Part shown: piece after piece, positions 33,107 to 45,400 of the stretch
How positions within the stretch are numbered: position 1 is the first letter of the stretch
Layout of the letters: each line of letters opens with the position of its first letter
Assembly (NCBI RefSeq): GCF_009017415.1
Contig: NC_092409.1
Span: 2,170,001 to 2,234,000, forward strand
Direction of reading: 5' to 3'
Origin: Aspergillus flavus
Taxonomy: Eukaryota > Ascomycota > Eurotiomycetes > Eurotiales > Aspergillaceae
Length of the DNA: 64,000 bases
The notes under the pieces: model-generated
What the model was told of the DNA's origin: nothing
The model's input: only the letters and a program-made list of their open reading frames with translations
Databases searched by the model: none
Made by a program: the position numbers and the translations under genes

Positions 33107-33713
33107 GTGTTCTAAACATATTAGATACTATGATTAATGGGCAATACGCAATGACGGGGTGATAGAGACGAAGAGCCTTCCTAGCCTTTGTCTTATTTCT
33201 TATAGATATTATTTTATTGTTCACGATATAGAGTATATGGTTTTACGACTAAGTCAGAGATTCTCTTTGCCGACTAGATTATCTGTATGCTTGATTGCTT
33301 GTCCATTGGCTGGGAGAACGAGTTGATGACCCTAAGCATTGGACAGAGACGCAAAGGTGCTGTATAGTATGTAGAGAATATGATTCCTGCAGTAGCCTGC
33401 ACTGCATGCCTTAGTTATTATCATAGGACCAGGTTCAATGTGTTTTGATCGGGACAGCGAGCGAATTGATGAGATAAGAAAATGCAGACAGTGTGACGTT
33501 GTAAAGACTGGGTATTCATAGGGCGAGCCATTAAAAACGCAGAATTCGAACTTGAACCATTATGTGGATACGTGAGATATACATCTGAGAGTTTCAAGGG
33601 TAAACGATGGTGACTAGTAAGATATGTCATAATCATGTCCAGTAAGCATAAAGGGATGCAGACCCGAAGGAAGAATAGGGCAAAGTGAGACTGAAAGGAG
33701 AAGGTCCTTGTTT
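33107..33713. other. Convergent intergenic region lipase/PhoD-like gene
   Basis: 607 bases between convergent stops. It contains UTR-like AT-rich sequence, and a minus-strand 98-codon frame (33421-33717) that overlaps the PhoD gene end in another frame and is not supported. Confidence 0.4.
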
Positions 33714-36700
33714 TCATTTCCCATGTCCTAAGCTTGGGATAATGACCGGCCCATATTTGACAACCGTTCCATAGGATCCGTCACCCTGGACCATAAAATC
33801 CACGGCAAGATTCAGCCTGCCTCCATGGACCACGGGTGCTTGGCCATACATCGCATTGACCGTTTCAGGATCATAGGCTACAATGGCAGCGTAATTCCGG
33901 CGACCCATCAGCTTACGGTGTTCGCGAGCCTGCCCCGTGACGTCTGTTTGGAATATCTCCATCATGTCCTCCTTCGTATCAGTAGGCTGCGAAGGAGAGG
34001 AGCGCTGCCCATTTGCTGGAACGTAGAGCGGTTTGTTACTGCTGTGAAGAAGCTTGATAACATATGAAGGCGGGGGATTGTTCACGACAGCGGACGAAAT
34101 GATTTGATACATGGTCTTGTAGTCAGAGGGATGGGCTGGATCGTGGACCAAGCCTGCGCCGCACACATTGACAGATCCGGAAAGGAACGTCATACGAAGA
34201 AACTTTTGATGTGCAATACCCTGTAGAGTGCGAATGAGGTACGTTCGCTCCAGATCCTACATGTACATAGAACTATTAGAGCTGAAAAAGAGCGGGGATC
34301 AGGAAACATCTTCAGACGCACCTTGGATTCATGAGTCCACTGATCTCGGAGCTCGTCCATCAAGTCGAACTCTCCGAACGGGCTTAATATGCCTCCCATA
34401 AGGCCAGACTTGCCTACAGCACGCTTTACGGAATCAAACCCAGAACCTACCACTTCTTTTGCGCCAACCACACCCGCCACAGAGCTCGTAACTTTGCCAA
34501 GGACATTGTATGCACCCGTAACAGCTCTTTTACCCGAAGCAACAGTGTTTGCAATATGTTCTGCAGTCTCCAAGCGTGGGTAAATGACAGGCACGGAGAT
34601 CATCCACAAACAGTGCTGTACGGAAGGAGGCAGCATTGCGACTTTGGGGAAAATACCTTGATATGTAGGTCCAGCGACAACTTGGTGTGGGTTGCGCTCC
34701 GACCGGCAATCAAGGCCAACGACAACCACGGCCGGTCCAAGGAACTTAACAAAATGCCAGCCGGTGCCAGTAATAGTGAATAAGTCCACGTCGGTACTGG
34801 CATTGCGAAGCAATTCAAGCGTCGTATGGTGCTGGAAAAGCAGATACATCTCAGTCCCAACGCGTCCAATGTTTTTGAACATATTCGAAAACTGCATATG
34901 TTCAGGGTACGATCCATAACCGTCAAATCTACCGGGCGTCAGCCGAGTCTACAGTATTATTCAGGATAGACGGTCACTCACATGTCATGATCATCAACTT
35001 GGCAAACATAAGGAATCTGGGCGAACGACTCCCGTAGGTAAGGCTGATCGAAGTGGCTAGTATAGTAATGAAAGTATGCATGAGAGACGTCTTCCTCATG
35101 TGCAGCAGTCCAAGGCATGGTCCTTCGAGCCTCCTTGCCGCGAATTACAAGCCACTGCTTAAGCGAAGGAATCTCTTTCCACATTCTATCCGCATAGATC
35201 TGTCCGCCTAAACACAGTTGAGCATGGAACCCCCCGATTTCATTGTGCTTCTGCATGATGTCCTTCCACATAAAACTCACGCCTCCAAGACGAGATCGCT
35301 CATTAGCATTTACATTGAGTGAAAAGTCATTCCCCGAAGTTGTGACGAAACGCCAATTCGTTTCATGTCGACCAGCGACCAAGAACTCGTAGCGCGTGCA
35401 GCCCAGATGTGACGTGATTGCGTAGGTCCATTTGGCGGGACCGGATTCGTTCATTTGCAAGTCAACGTCGTACTTGTAGAACGTCCACCTTTGATGAACG
35501 GCGATAGCGGATGCCTTCAATTGACGCGGGTTCGGTGACAGGTCGACGCTCTGATGGATATGGATCGTTGGAGGCTGCGCAGCGTCGGTAACAAGTAGAA
35601 TGGAACCTAACCAAATACCGCGCTCTAGATTCATATTGACATAGCGAAGGTATGGTCCAAAGTAAACACCATTCGTTGGCGCAACTTTGTATAAGTCCAC
35701 CCCACTACTCGGTGGGGGACCAGTAAACCCTGCAACAACTGGCGACTGTAGACTCTCATAGCCTGGAGTAAGAGGAATCCCAGGGGAGGCCAACGGTTTA
35801 CCAAAGGCCGATAAACCCGGTGAAGCGAGGGGATGGCTGCTATATATGCTCCCTACCGGTGATAGAGGAGTCTCGTTGAGGTTTAACGGTGTGGGCCCCT
35901 TTGGGAATTCCCACTGAGTCGACTGAGTAGGGAGGTGAATGTAGTAGTACTGGCCTGAGTTGGGGTCCATATGAGCAATCCATCCTTCGGGAAGTGGAGG
36001 GGGGGAGGCAGGTGGGATTCCTGTAGAGGTAGGTAACATTGCAGCTTGAGACTCTTGAACTATCTGCTGCTGCCCATCCAGGACGCCGGTCTGCGTGCCA
36101 TTCTGTAGGGATTGTTCTAATGGCTGTTCTTGCCTTGGGTCATTCGCAAACGCCGGGTGATCCTGAGCCGAAACTTCTAGTGCCGCAGAATTTGTGGCTG
36201 CATTGATGGGCGCCACCGTCGCGGGATGCACCGCTGATGCAGCCTGCTGCCCTGGAGTTGTCTGAGCGCGCTGCTTTTCATTTGGGTAACCTTGCGACGT
36301 AGCCGGGCCAGATACACTTGAATATGCCGGCGGAGGGGAAGAGCTTATGCGCATCCTTTCTAGATCCTGTTCCAGAGCATTTGATGGGATCCTTGGATGA
36401 TGCAAAGCTTGCCCTGCCTGCGCTGAACTTGCTGCTGATTGGGGTGGGAAGGGATTCCCAGGGAGGTTCTCCGTAGATACAACTTCCGCGCCTTGATATA
36501 CTGTGGGAGGCCCATGAGGTTGGCTCCCTGGCTGCTCCGTCGGCGTCCATGGCCTCTGGACGGGCGGTTGGCTCGTTGCTTGCTGACCCACATACTGCTC
36601 GGCTCTTCTGTGTGCTGCAGAGCTTTGGGCTTGCAAGCCTGCTAGAGCTGAAGTACCTGCGATACCAGAAGCCGCATAGCGTGCCTCGATATCCGAAGCT

Positions 36701-37419
36701 GGCGGTTGGCCCGGCTCAACAATTGGGGTTTCTGGAGGTGGAGGGGAGCCCCGCTGGGCGCGAGTTGTCGACGTCGATGCAGTTGAACTAATGCGATTGA
36801 TTGCACTGCTAGGAGTCTGTAGGCTTTGTGCTGTCGGCGGCCTCGCTGACGGACCTGACGAGGTTGCGGCCTGAGGAGGAGGGTAGTACTGCTGACGGTA
36901 GTTCGGGTGAACAGTCCCATCAAGTTGGGTACCGTTGGCAAGCGCCGGCGGAGCAGGAGTTCGCTGATATCTCGTTACAAACAGGCCCTCTTTGTCCGGA
37001 GTATCACCCGCAGGTGACTCAGGCAGGGGCTTCGGGACATTGCCTCGTCGTTCTGCCAAAGTAGCAGGTTTAGGTTCGCGACCATCTCGCGGCCGTAAAG
37101 CCGCCGGATAGTCCGACCTGGATGGGCCGGTGTTAGCAGGTATGGAAGGCATGTTATCTGGATTCGTGGGGGAGCCGCCTGTGCGTCCGCCATCAGCCGT
37201 CGGAGTTGGACGGCTGGTACTTGCGCTGCGCATTTTCTGGGGGTTTTGTCGGTCATCAGGGTATGGAAGGGGAGCACCCTGTGGTACAGGTGATGGTGTG
37301 TCTCTCTTGTTAATCCGCAACGGTCCAACAATGGGGGGCTCGACCGGCGATCGTCCCGGAGTATGGATGAATAACTCCTCGTCGGAGTGATTCCCTTGAC
37401 GGGCCTTGCTGGGATTCAT
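33714..37419 (-). CDS. WW-domain PhoD-like metallophosphatase family protein
   Basis: Three exons: 34982-37419, 34322-34928, 33714-34256, giving 1195 aa. The first about 470 residues are disordered and rich in Pro, Gln, Ser and Ala. A WW domain follows (about 475-510, PLPEGWIAHMDPNSGQYYYI then QSTQWEFP, both signature tryptophans present). The C-terminal about 620 residues are a PhoD-like phosphatase domain of the fungal PhoD_2 type: NGVYFGPYLRYVNM, a putative metal-site loop VCQVDDHDIFDGYGSYPEHM restored across intron 1, then SGSVNVCGAGLVHD and the end VDFMVQGDGSYGTVVKYGP. Whether it is an active phosphodiesterase cannot be read from sequence. The WW domain implies binding to Pro-rich partners, possibly its own tail. 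The intron position inside the DDHD(I)FDG motif is notable. Confidence 0.88.
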
Positions 37420-38113
37420 TATGTATCCTGGTACGAATAAGCTATGTTACGTCAATTCTGTTGTCAAACATGGTCAATGTGATTTGAGGTAATGAGGGGG
37501 ATCTTTAGGAGAAGGAAAAAGACGCGCTGTAGAGATGCGGGGGAGGGGACAAAACCTACCTGGTGGTGGTAGTAGTTATAGTCACTTTCACCTCAGGCCC
37601 TCAGCCGACGAGGACAGGAAAAGGGCGACAAATGTGAATCCACGAAATGAGGTATATTCTTGTGGAAAATAGGCAGCTTCGTTCCAAATGCTTCGGCGAT
37701 CACCTTGCAAAGGTCATAGTTTAGCCGCCGAGGGGTTTCTGGTGTAGACGCTTTCGCGATCATCATTGGCTCAGTCAGATGGAGCACCACTTTCTGGGGG
37801 GGTTTTTGAGAACAAATGATATCGCATAATTCCCTTGTTGCCCGAACAGACTTTATGTTCTAGCAGACCTTTTCTAATTATAATAAATAGACTTACGGAG
37901 TATGTTCCAATTGCAGGATCGGCCCGCTTCTGAGATCCATGGGTCACCGCATTCAATGCTTGCCTCAGGTTGGTATTTATATATTACGATCATTCCGTGG
38001 TCTCGACCTTCACGAAGACATCAAAGATTAATTATATGTATATATGTCATGACGATGAACAAATAAAACCCAGTGAACATAATGCCATCGAAAATTCCAA
38101 CCTTCCTCCCTTC
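37420..38113. other. Intergenic region between WW-PhoD gene and transcription factor
   Basis: 694 bases separating two minus-strand genes. It contains the WW-PhoD promoter and the transcription factor's 3' UTR. One exact TACGGAGTA copy is present (37894-37902). No gene is seen. Confidence 0.4.
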
Positions 38114-40739
38114 TCATCCGTAACTGACTAAACGAAAGCCACGTTCAGCCAAGAGTTCAACCCAGTCAATCCATGGGAATGGTCTACCACTATTACCACT
38201 GGATCGCTGCATCTGGCACTCATACACCAATTGGAGCATATAGCACGTTGTAGACGCATTATATCCGATCTCATTTTCTTCGATGTTTGAGAGCAGCTCC
38301 CATGCCTTGACTTTGAGGTCGATCGTCTCCGCCGCAATCCCCGCCAGGAATAAAGGGAAGATGATGAAGTGCGGTAGACTGCCTTGAATGTTCATGATCG
38401 TCGCCTCTGCGTGTTGTAAGATCATGGTCGTGTGGTGATGCACCCTCTGCTCGGGGATTTCGCCCAAACCGATGCTCTGCCCAGGGCACGGGCTGGTGGT
38501 GTAGTAACAGAGAAGTGAAGTATGGAAGAGTAGATTCATCTGATGAACTAGCCTTAGCTTGGAAAACCGCGATGTAGTACAACGAAAAAAATGGACCAAC
38601 CTGCTCGAGAATGCTTTGTAGTTGTTTTGGCAGCCTCGTTTGCTTCTCGGCCCAGAAGCGAACCTCCGAAGAGTCCCAAAGTTGCTTCAAGTCTTCATGT
38701 AGATTGATTGGGGCGTATGGATCAGATGCGCCCAGCTTCTTCCTGCCCGCAATAGCTAACCCTAATTGGACAGCTAGCCCGAACATGTCTCTGTACAGCT
38801 GCAACAGTAATGTTGGGTTGTCAGGCTCATGCGATCCGATGACATCGGTCCCACAAGAGTCGATAGAAGAAAGAGAAGACCCGGGCCAGGGGAGCAGGTC
38901 GCTTCCTAAAACCATCTTGACATAGTCTCCTGTACCTGCGCCACTGAGAAGGGCATACAAGTCAATGTTGCAGATCCACCAGATGACGAATGGAAATCGC
39001 TCCACTCCAAGAGCCGACTGCCTCAGGAGAGTAATCTCGAGCATTTGGGATATATAATGAGACCAGAGACTCGACCCATCTGGCTTGGCAACCATGACCT
39101 TCAGAAATTAGACATCAGCCTTCTTTTGCGTCCGAGATCTCCGATACCGAGGTTGCAAGAAACCTACCTCGTGTATGAGCAGTAGAAATTGCGTAAGAAA
39201 TAAACCGTCCGATAGAAGATTGTCGCTGTGGTGGAGTATATTCTGTGGAAGTGGGAAATCCTGCCGGTGAAAATTCAGGGCGCTCATATTTATACAGCTT
39301 CCTTGACGGTCTAGACCGAGCTTAGATATTGCCATTATCGCATGAAAAAGCTTTATAAACGGTGGTTAGCCATTGTACACATAATAGGATAACTGGAGAA
39401 GCGCGGCATACTGGTGGGCAGATACTGGCTTCTTGTTCCAAAACTTCGACTCCCAGTCTAGGACCGTGTGAACCGTCGGGCCAGATCCCTTGGGGGACTA
39501 GTTTGGGCCATATCACATTGCGAAAATGTGAGAGTAGCATAGCCTCATAATCCGTCAGCGTGGTTTGTTCCTGTGCGTTGTAATCATCTAGAGCGCTCAA
39601 ATCAGCTGAATATACTGAGACTGTAGATGAATGTGAGGAGTCTTGAGGGTCAGACTCCAGCGTTCGAGTGGAACCTCTGTAGTCTGAACACAGGTATCTC
39701 CTAGCATCAGGAAATGTCTTGAGTATGACAACATTTGGATCGTTCACCTCTGGATTGTCATTCCGTTGGCTACTTTGCCCACTATCTACTAAGGGGCTTG
39801 ATGTTGAGCTCCTGGATTGCCCCCCAGATCTTTCATCGGCATGTCCAGGAAGATAAGAGAAGCTCTCCGGCATTACTATAACAGTATAAGTGCCGGGAAT
39901 GGACGACTGAGCCTTCCTTTCCCGTTCCTCGTCAGAGGTGAGTGTCGCGAAGGAAGGCAGCAGATCGGGTAGTCCGTAGTCTGCAGATGGAGGCCTAACA
40001 CTTCTACTCGTATGAGCTGTTTATATTATCAGAATTAGCGTATTGTACGTAGCATTAGGCAAGAAGGAAATGGAAGATGGTCTCACGGTCCCAAACAAGA
40101 TTGCCTACTGTTTCCACGTCTGACATCCGTTCGATTACTCGACGAGTATCGTCTCTAAAGGACAAGCGTGGCCGGTAATCACAATCATGGCCTAGCCTGG
40201 TACATTGCTTGCTCAGGGCAAATCAGCCTGTGATTCCGTCATCCAAGAGAAGAGCTTTTTGTTTTCAAGTACATTACACCGAGGATGCTTCTCGTCACAT
40301 TTGACTGTACGTCCGTTAAGTCACTACAACATTCATAGGTCTCTTCTTGTTGAAGTAGTATTCAAGGATCATCTCACCTTTGCGACTCTGTTACATTCAC
40401 ATTAGGCAAGTTAGCATACTAGGCCAAGGGGCTAGTTTGTATATAAAAGGAACTATGGCGATGGGGGTATCGGCGTACTCTACACGTCCTAGAAGTAAAA
40501 TGAGCTAAAAATTTCCACCAAACCATCAGAGTCCTAGCGCAACGAGCGTACCAGCAACCTGTCCGAGATCTCGGTGGAAACCGTCCATGAGAGCGCGGAA
40601 TTGAAGTCTTCACGGGCACAGCGGGGTTGACACCGGAGCTCGAGGTTGCACCCTTTGGAGCGATTATGGGTAGCCACAGAGAGCATTTTCTCGATGTCTT
40701 GCCCCGTTTGTTCGGCCGGACTAAACTTATGACGGTCAT
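38114..40739 (-). CDS. Zn(II)2Cys6 fungal transcription factor with micro-exons
   Basis: Nuclear DNA-binding regulator; targets unknown. Nine exons: 40552-40739, 40479-40488, 40378-40387, 40273-40304, 40087-40207, 39412-40016, 39168-39350, 38601-39098, 38114-38539, giving 690 aa. Exons 2 and 3 are 10 nt each and exon 4 is 32 nt. They are called because only this path yields a perfect zinc cluster: RTGCWTCRSRKVKCDEKHPR followed by CNQCTRLGHDCDY, with cysteines at 62, 65, 72, 79, 82 and 89 (C-x2-C-x6-C-x6-C-x2-C-x6-C). The rest shows a Ser-rich linker, then a helical C-terminal region typical of the fungal-TF accessory domain (HSDNLLSDGLFLTQFLLLIH, FPFVIWWICNIDLYALLSG, FPLFLAGIAAETIDLKVKAW). 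All junctions keep frame. The N-terminal start at 40739 is the only in-frame ATG but less certain. Neighbours give no clue to its regulon. Confidence 0.85.
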
Positions 40740-42494
40740 CGTGGCGATCTGATCTTCTATCAGTGAGAGTCAACTCCCGACTCATAGAGAAACAGGTGGA
40801 TACGTCTGGGAAGCCCGCGTTCTATCTATGCAAAGCCCAGGCCAAGGAGAGCATGAAGAAATCGAGATATGGTAACAGTAGAAGGATATGAAGATGAAGC
40901 TAGAATACAATGCCAGGTAGACCGAGACCAGAATATGTATGATGGCTACATTTTTTTTTTTACCTTTGATCAGAGGTGGCATGAAGAGGCGAAAAAGAAA
41001 ACAACAGTCATAGCACGCATTTCGACTGCAAGACAAGCTTAGGCATCGAGAATCAGACAAGGCCCAGAAAGCCCCCTTCATCAGCCAGCCTTGTACTGGT
41101 GGCGGTCTTCATGTACCTTACGGTCTCAATTGAGAGGCAAATCGGAAGGTCGTTAGCAACTCCCATTTGGACAGCCCAATGTTTGTTTGCCCCTCTAGAA
41201 AAAGAAAGATTGGATAAAAGAGATTAGTTTTGGCATCCTAGTCAGCATCTACATTAGCGCGAGAGAGCGAGCAGGACGAACGGTGCATTCCGAACAGCAG
41301 ATGCCAACCATGTGGGATGGATGAAGAATCTTGCGGGTCGGATGATGACCTGGTGTCTTTTTTCGACTTCTTCTTTCCCCTCACTCTATTTTGCTTATTT
41401 TTTTATTCTCTCTCTCTCTCTGTGTGTGTGTGTGAGTGTGGGTTTCTTTTTTTCTTTTTCTTTTTCTTTTCTTTTTTTTTTTTTATAAACCCAAGAGGTC
41501 AACATCACTTGTGATCAAGACGATGCTTCAAGGGACCAAAAGTCAGCCGGTCATCTGACCCAATGCAGTAAAGAAAGGCGATTCCCAGAGTCAGCATTTC
41601 GTCCAGCCTACTAAGACTAAATTAGCATCTGGTAATGGCCCGGCAGTTGGGTAGGTTTTAGTTCGTTAATGACATGACAGTTCGGAACTTTATCAGGTGC
41701 CCGAGATCCAGTCAGTCAGTTTCCTCCCAGTGCAGCCACCACGACTTGGGAAGATTAAATTTCTTTATTATTGCACTATGCAACTACTCTAGTTGATGCT
41801 TCTCGTTCCTTGAGTCTATTCCCCAATATACTCCCCTAATGCTCTTCCTTTTTCTTCCCTGTAATCTATTCCTTCTGAGCGTGTTGGATGATTTCCTAAA
41901 ATTTTCTTCCTACTACGTAGTAGGGTCAACTCTGTAGTGGTGGGGTCTAGCCCTAGCTAGTACAAGGGAATAATCCTACTTCATGCTGACCCGCAGGTAC
42001 TAACGGACTACGCTAATGCTACAGGCACAAAGACATGGATAGCACCGGCCACTCAGAAATAAACCCTGTGAATTGCGGGATCCCCAGGCCCTCAGAGACA
42101 CGCGCCTGGGCCGGTCTGGATCTTCTTCCCCAAGCGGATATGGTTTTTAATTTGCATAGCCTTCTACTACTACTACTAGTGGGCCTAAATAAAAAAAGAA
42201 AACCCACTTCTAAACCAACAGGATCTAATAACTCATTCCCATGTATGATTGGCTGGCAGGCTCAGCCGAACCATTCACTCATGGGTGCATGTTTGTATCA
42301 TGAAGGATTTGGATTTTGTATATGGGACTTTTTTTTTTAGGGCATCTCATCCTCATCGAACGAAGGCTATCGGTCACTTTAAGTTCCTCTGATAGGCTGA
42401 CGCTTACTAGTTGAATAATGTCGTAGCCCTTTCGGATGCTTCCGGTAGACCCTAGCTGCTACCCATGCTCGTTGCGACGTGGACAACTCGTGCC
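40740..42494. other. 1.75-kb intergenic region
   Basis: Lies between the transcription-factor start and the 3' end of ECM29. It holds a microsatellite (41407-41440) followed by a T-rich tract. A 101-codon plus-strand frame (42035-42340) has no recognisable content and ends in a T-run, so it is not called. The region upstream of the transcription factor probably contains its promoter and leader. Confidence 0.4.
41407..41484 (+). repeat. (TC)n-(TG)n microsatellite followed by T-rich tract
   Basis: A run of TC dinucleotides (41407-41420) passes into TG dinucleotides (41421-41440, one interruption). T-rich TTTCTTTTTC-type sequence then runs to about 41484. On the minus strand this is a purine/CA tract upstream of the transcription factor. 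Probably length-variable. Confidence 0.85.
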
Positions 42495-45400
42495 TCATTG
42501 CATGAGTCTCGCTAGGGCTTGGTCTAGTGCTTGCTGCACCGGCCCGGATCTTTCGCCCTTCCTCCAGGATTTCAGTAACTCGCAGAGTTCCCCATCGATG
42601 TCAAGCCCAATATCAAGTTGTCTGCAGAGCATAATGTATGACATTGCGGCCTGCGCACGTTCTCTTCGGATTGCTTCTGCAGTCACATCTATCTGGCGAG
42701 ACAACATCTCACCTGCCAGGGCCGCCAAAGACTTTTGTACTTTGCGCAGCTTAGGTTCCTCGTCGTGTGATTCTAAAGCCCCTGTTGTTACTCTACTGAA
42801 GAACATGCGGAGTTGCTCGTACAGCGTGATCTGCACATTTCTGCCTCCACTATCCAATGTTTCGTGCAGAAGTCGCTTTATGTCTGACATAGAATTATTG
42901 GTAGCTGTGTATGTAGTCAGCAAAGCCTATATAACGGCAAAACGAGGGAGAATTGACTTACCTTCAGCTGATGCGGCGCATGTTAGATTGATACATTGCA
43001 AGAGACATTTGACACAAGCTACCAAAGTATCCTCTCGGGTTTGTCTATTGGTGGTTAGTCATTGATAGGATAAAGGGATGTCACGGTTGTACTTGTTCTT
43101 TTGACCGCTGCCTGAGTCGATGTCCATTGAGTCCTCTCCCTCGTCAAATTCACTGAGCACCCGAGAAACAATATCAACGGCATCTGGCATCAAATTGAGA
43201 TCTTGGCGCGCTTGAGCAATCCCACCAAAAGCAGTGATAGCATGTGGGCGATATGTTGGGTTAATCCGTTTAGCTTCCCTGATGGCGATGGCCTGAGAGG
43301 TTGGTGAGCACTTCAGGCCAAATACTTTTGAAGAAAAAAGGGACGGAAAACACAGAAAGAATTTACCTTCATTGTATCACCAATTCGAGGCTTCTCTAGC
43401 CATAGCGTCTTTGCTTGGCTGGTAAATTTCGTAAATGCTTTCACGACAACTTCTTTACCATCCCATGTTTTACCAGCCAATGCTTTCTCCAGAATAGGCC
43501 ATAGGTACTCGCTAGTGGCAAGATCCAGTTCGGAGTCTAGTGCCATGATGCTATTCGCAAATCCCAATGCTGCAGTATGTTTGACGATCCAGCGAGGAGA
43601 ATCGAGATTGTCTGAAACAAGGCTGGTGATCTCTTTTATATATAGCGATACCGCACGGTTACCGCCCACATTATCCTGCCATGTCTTCTCAAATGCTTCT
43701 TGAACGTGTTCATCAGTATCGTACTTGGAAACAAATATGAAAGGCAAAGCAGTTGCAGCAAATGCCATGAACCGGTCATTGGACAACTTAGACGTAGAGT
43801 GTAAAATCTCGGCTGCGATGATTCGCTGGTTTGCGTCTTCTGCCGTTAGATACAGAGACTTCGCATGTTCAATTGTTTTCAACACTCGGTCATCTGAAGC
43901 TAGTCGCATGAGGTAGCCTATTGATGTACAATAAGACGCACTGACCGTGTCATTGCGGTCAACGACGTATTTTATAAGAAGCTGGATGAAACGATCCGCA
44001 TATGGGCGGAACAGGACTGTTCTCATGCTCAGGAGAACTAGTACACGACTGCAGCCCACTTTCGTTGGAAGCCCAACTGCAGAGCGAAGCACGCTTTCCA
44101 GATTCCCAGCGAATTCCCTCATGCTAGTTTCGTCGAGCATATCTATCAGATACCGCTCAATAACTTCCATCATTGGAGATGTGCGTATGCTGGACAGCCT
44201 CATTTTGTCGATTTCTTGGCCTGTTAACCCATACTTGTCTGCATTAAGATGGACATAGTTGACTGCTTGTGGCTCTAGGGAACTTAGAGAGTTCAAGAAT
44301 TGTTCCATCACGCGGGGAACAAATGGGCGCAACGGTTGACCAGGGCTTTTCTTTATTATCTGGATTAAAGCTCCGAGAGCAAATCCTTGAACCTCTTGAA
44401 CATCAGATTCCATACCTTTATCGCTCAATAAAAACGGGATAGTGCCTGCTAGCATAGTGCCTGCTCGTCTTGTCTCGGTATCACTTGTTTCCAGAGTACG
44501 GATCACCGCGTTGGTTATTGTCTGGCAAAGCTTCAGAGCAGCCGCTCGAACTGACTCCTTGATATCATCTATAAGCTTGAAGGCCTTTAGAAAGATTTCC
44601 TCCATATACTTAAAGTATTTCTCTGGCTGACGCCCTTGAATCAAATCCGCAATAGCAGCACAACTTGCCTGTCGAACGCGCCACTCTCGACCGGCCAGCA
44701 TGCTTCTCAGCAGATCGTCCATAATTTCATCAAAATGATCGCTGATGATTGCAGCAGGATCCTTGACCAACGCCTGCCATATTGTGTTCATGGACCGCTG
44801 CACATTTGGGTTCGGATCAAACCGGTAGCGAAACAATTTTGGGTAGATTTTGGGATTCTTGGCCAGGTAGCCATTGGCGCTGGAATCGGAGAATATAGTG
44901 CTAATACCTAGCTTGCTAAATGCTGCACGATTGGTCCAAAGGGCATTATTTGACGCCAAGGACATGAATCGATACACAAGTGTGGGGTCGCCAGCCTCAG
45001 AAGCTAGGTTCATAATATCTTTGTAAGTATTGACTGATGACCCGCCTCCAGTTGGTAGAGCACCTGGCTCAAATAGTTCGGTGTCTTCGCTGACTTTGCC
45101 CCCCGCAAGATTGGAGCCAGAGGCCGTGAAAGAGTCAACTAAGTCGCGTACTAAGTCATCCTTTAACGTCTGGTCGCCGATATCGTACACAAGGCTTAGA
45201 CCTTGGGCCCCAGTCTCTTGCACCACTTCATCTCTATCCGCGAGCAGACGCGTGAATGTCCTCTGACATTTACGCAGGCGGTCCTGCATTTGTTGTAGGT
45301 GACCACAATTCTTCACCAGACATAGTAACCATATCGAAGACGCTTTCCTCAGAGAAGGCTTTGATGCACCGCAATCAGAAATGATCTTGTCGCACATTTC

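Noticed and set aside
42035..42340. 101-codon plus-strand frame with a leucine run
   Set aside because: Leucines come from a CTA/CTT repeat and the frame ends in a T-run. No family, no promoter evidence.
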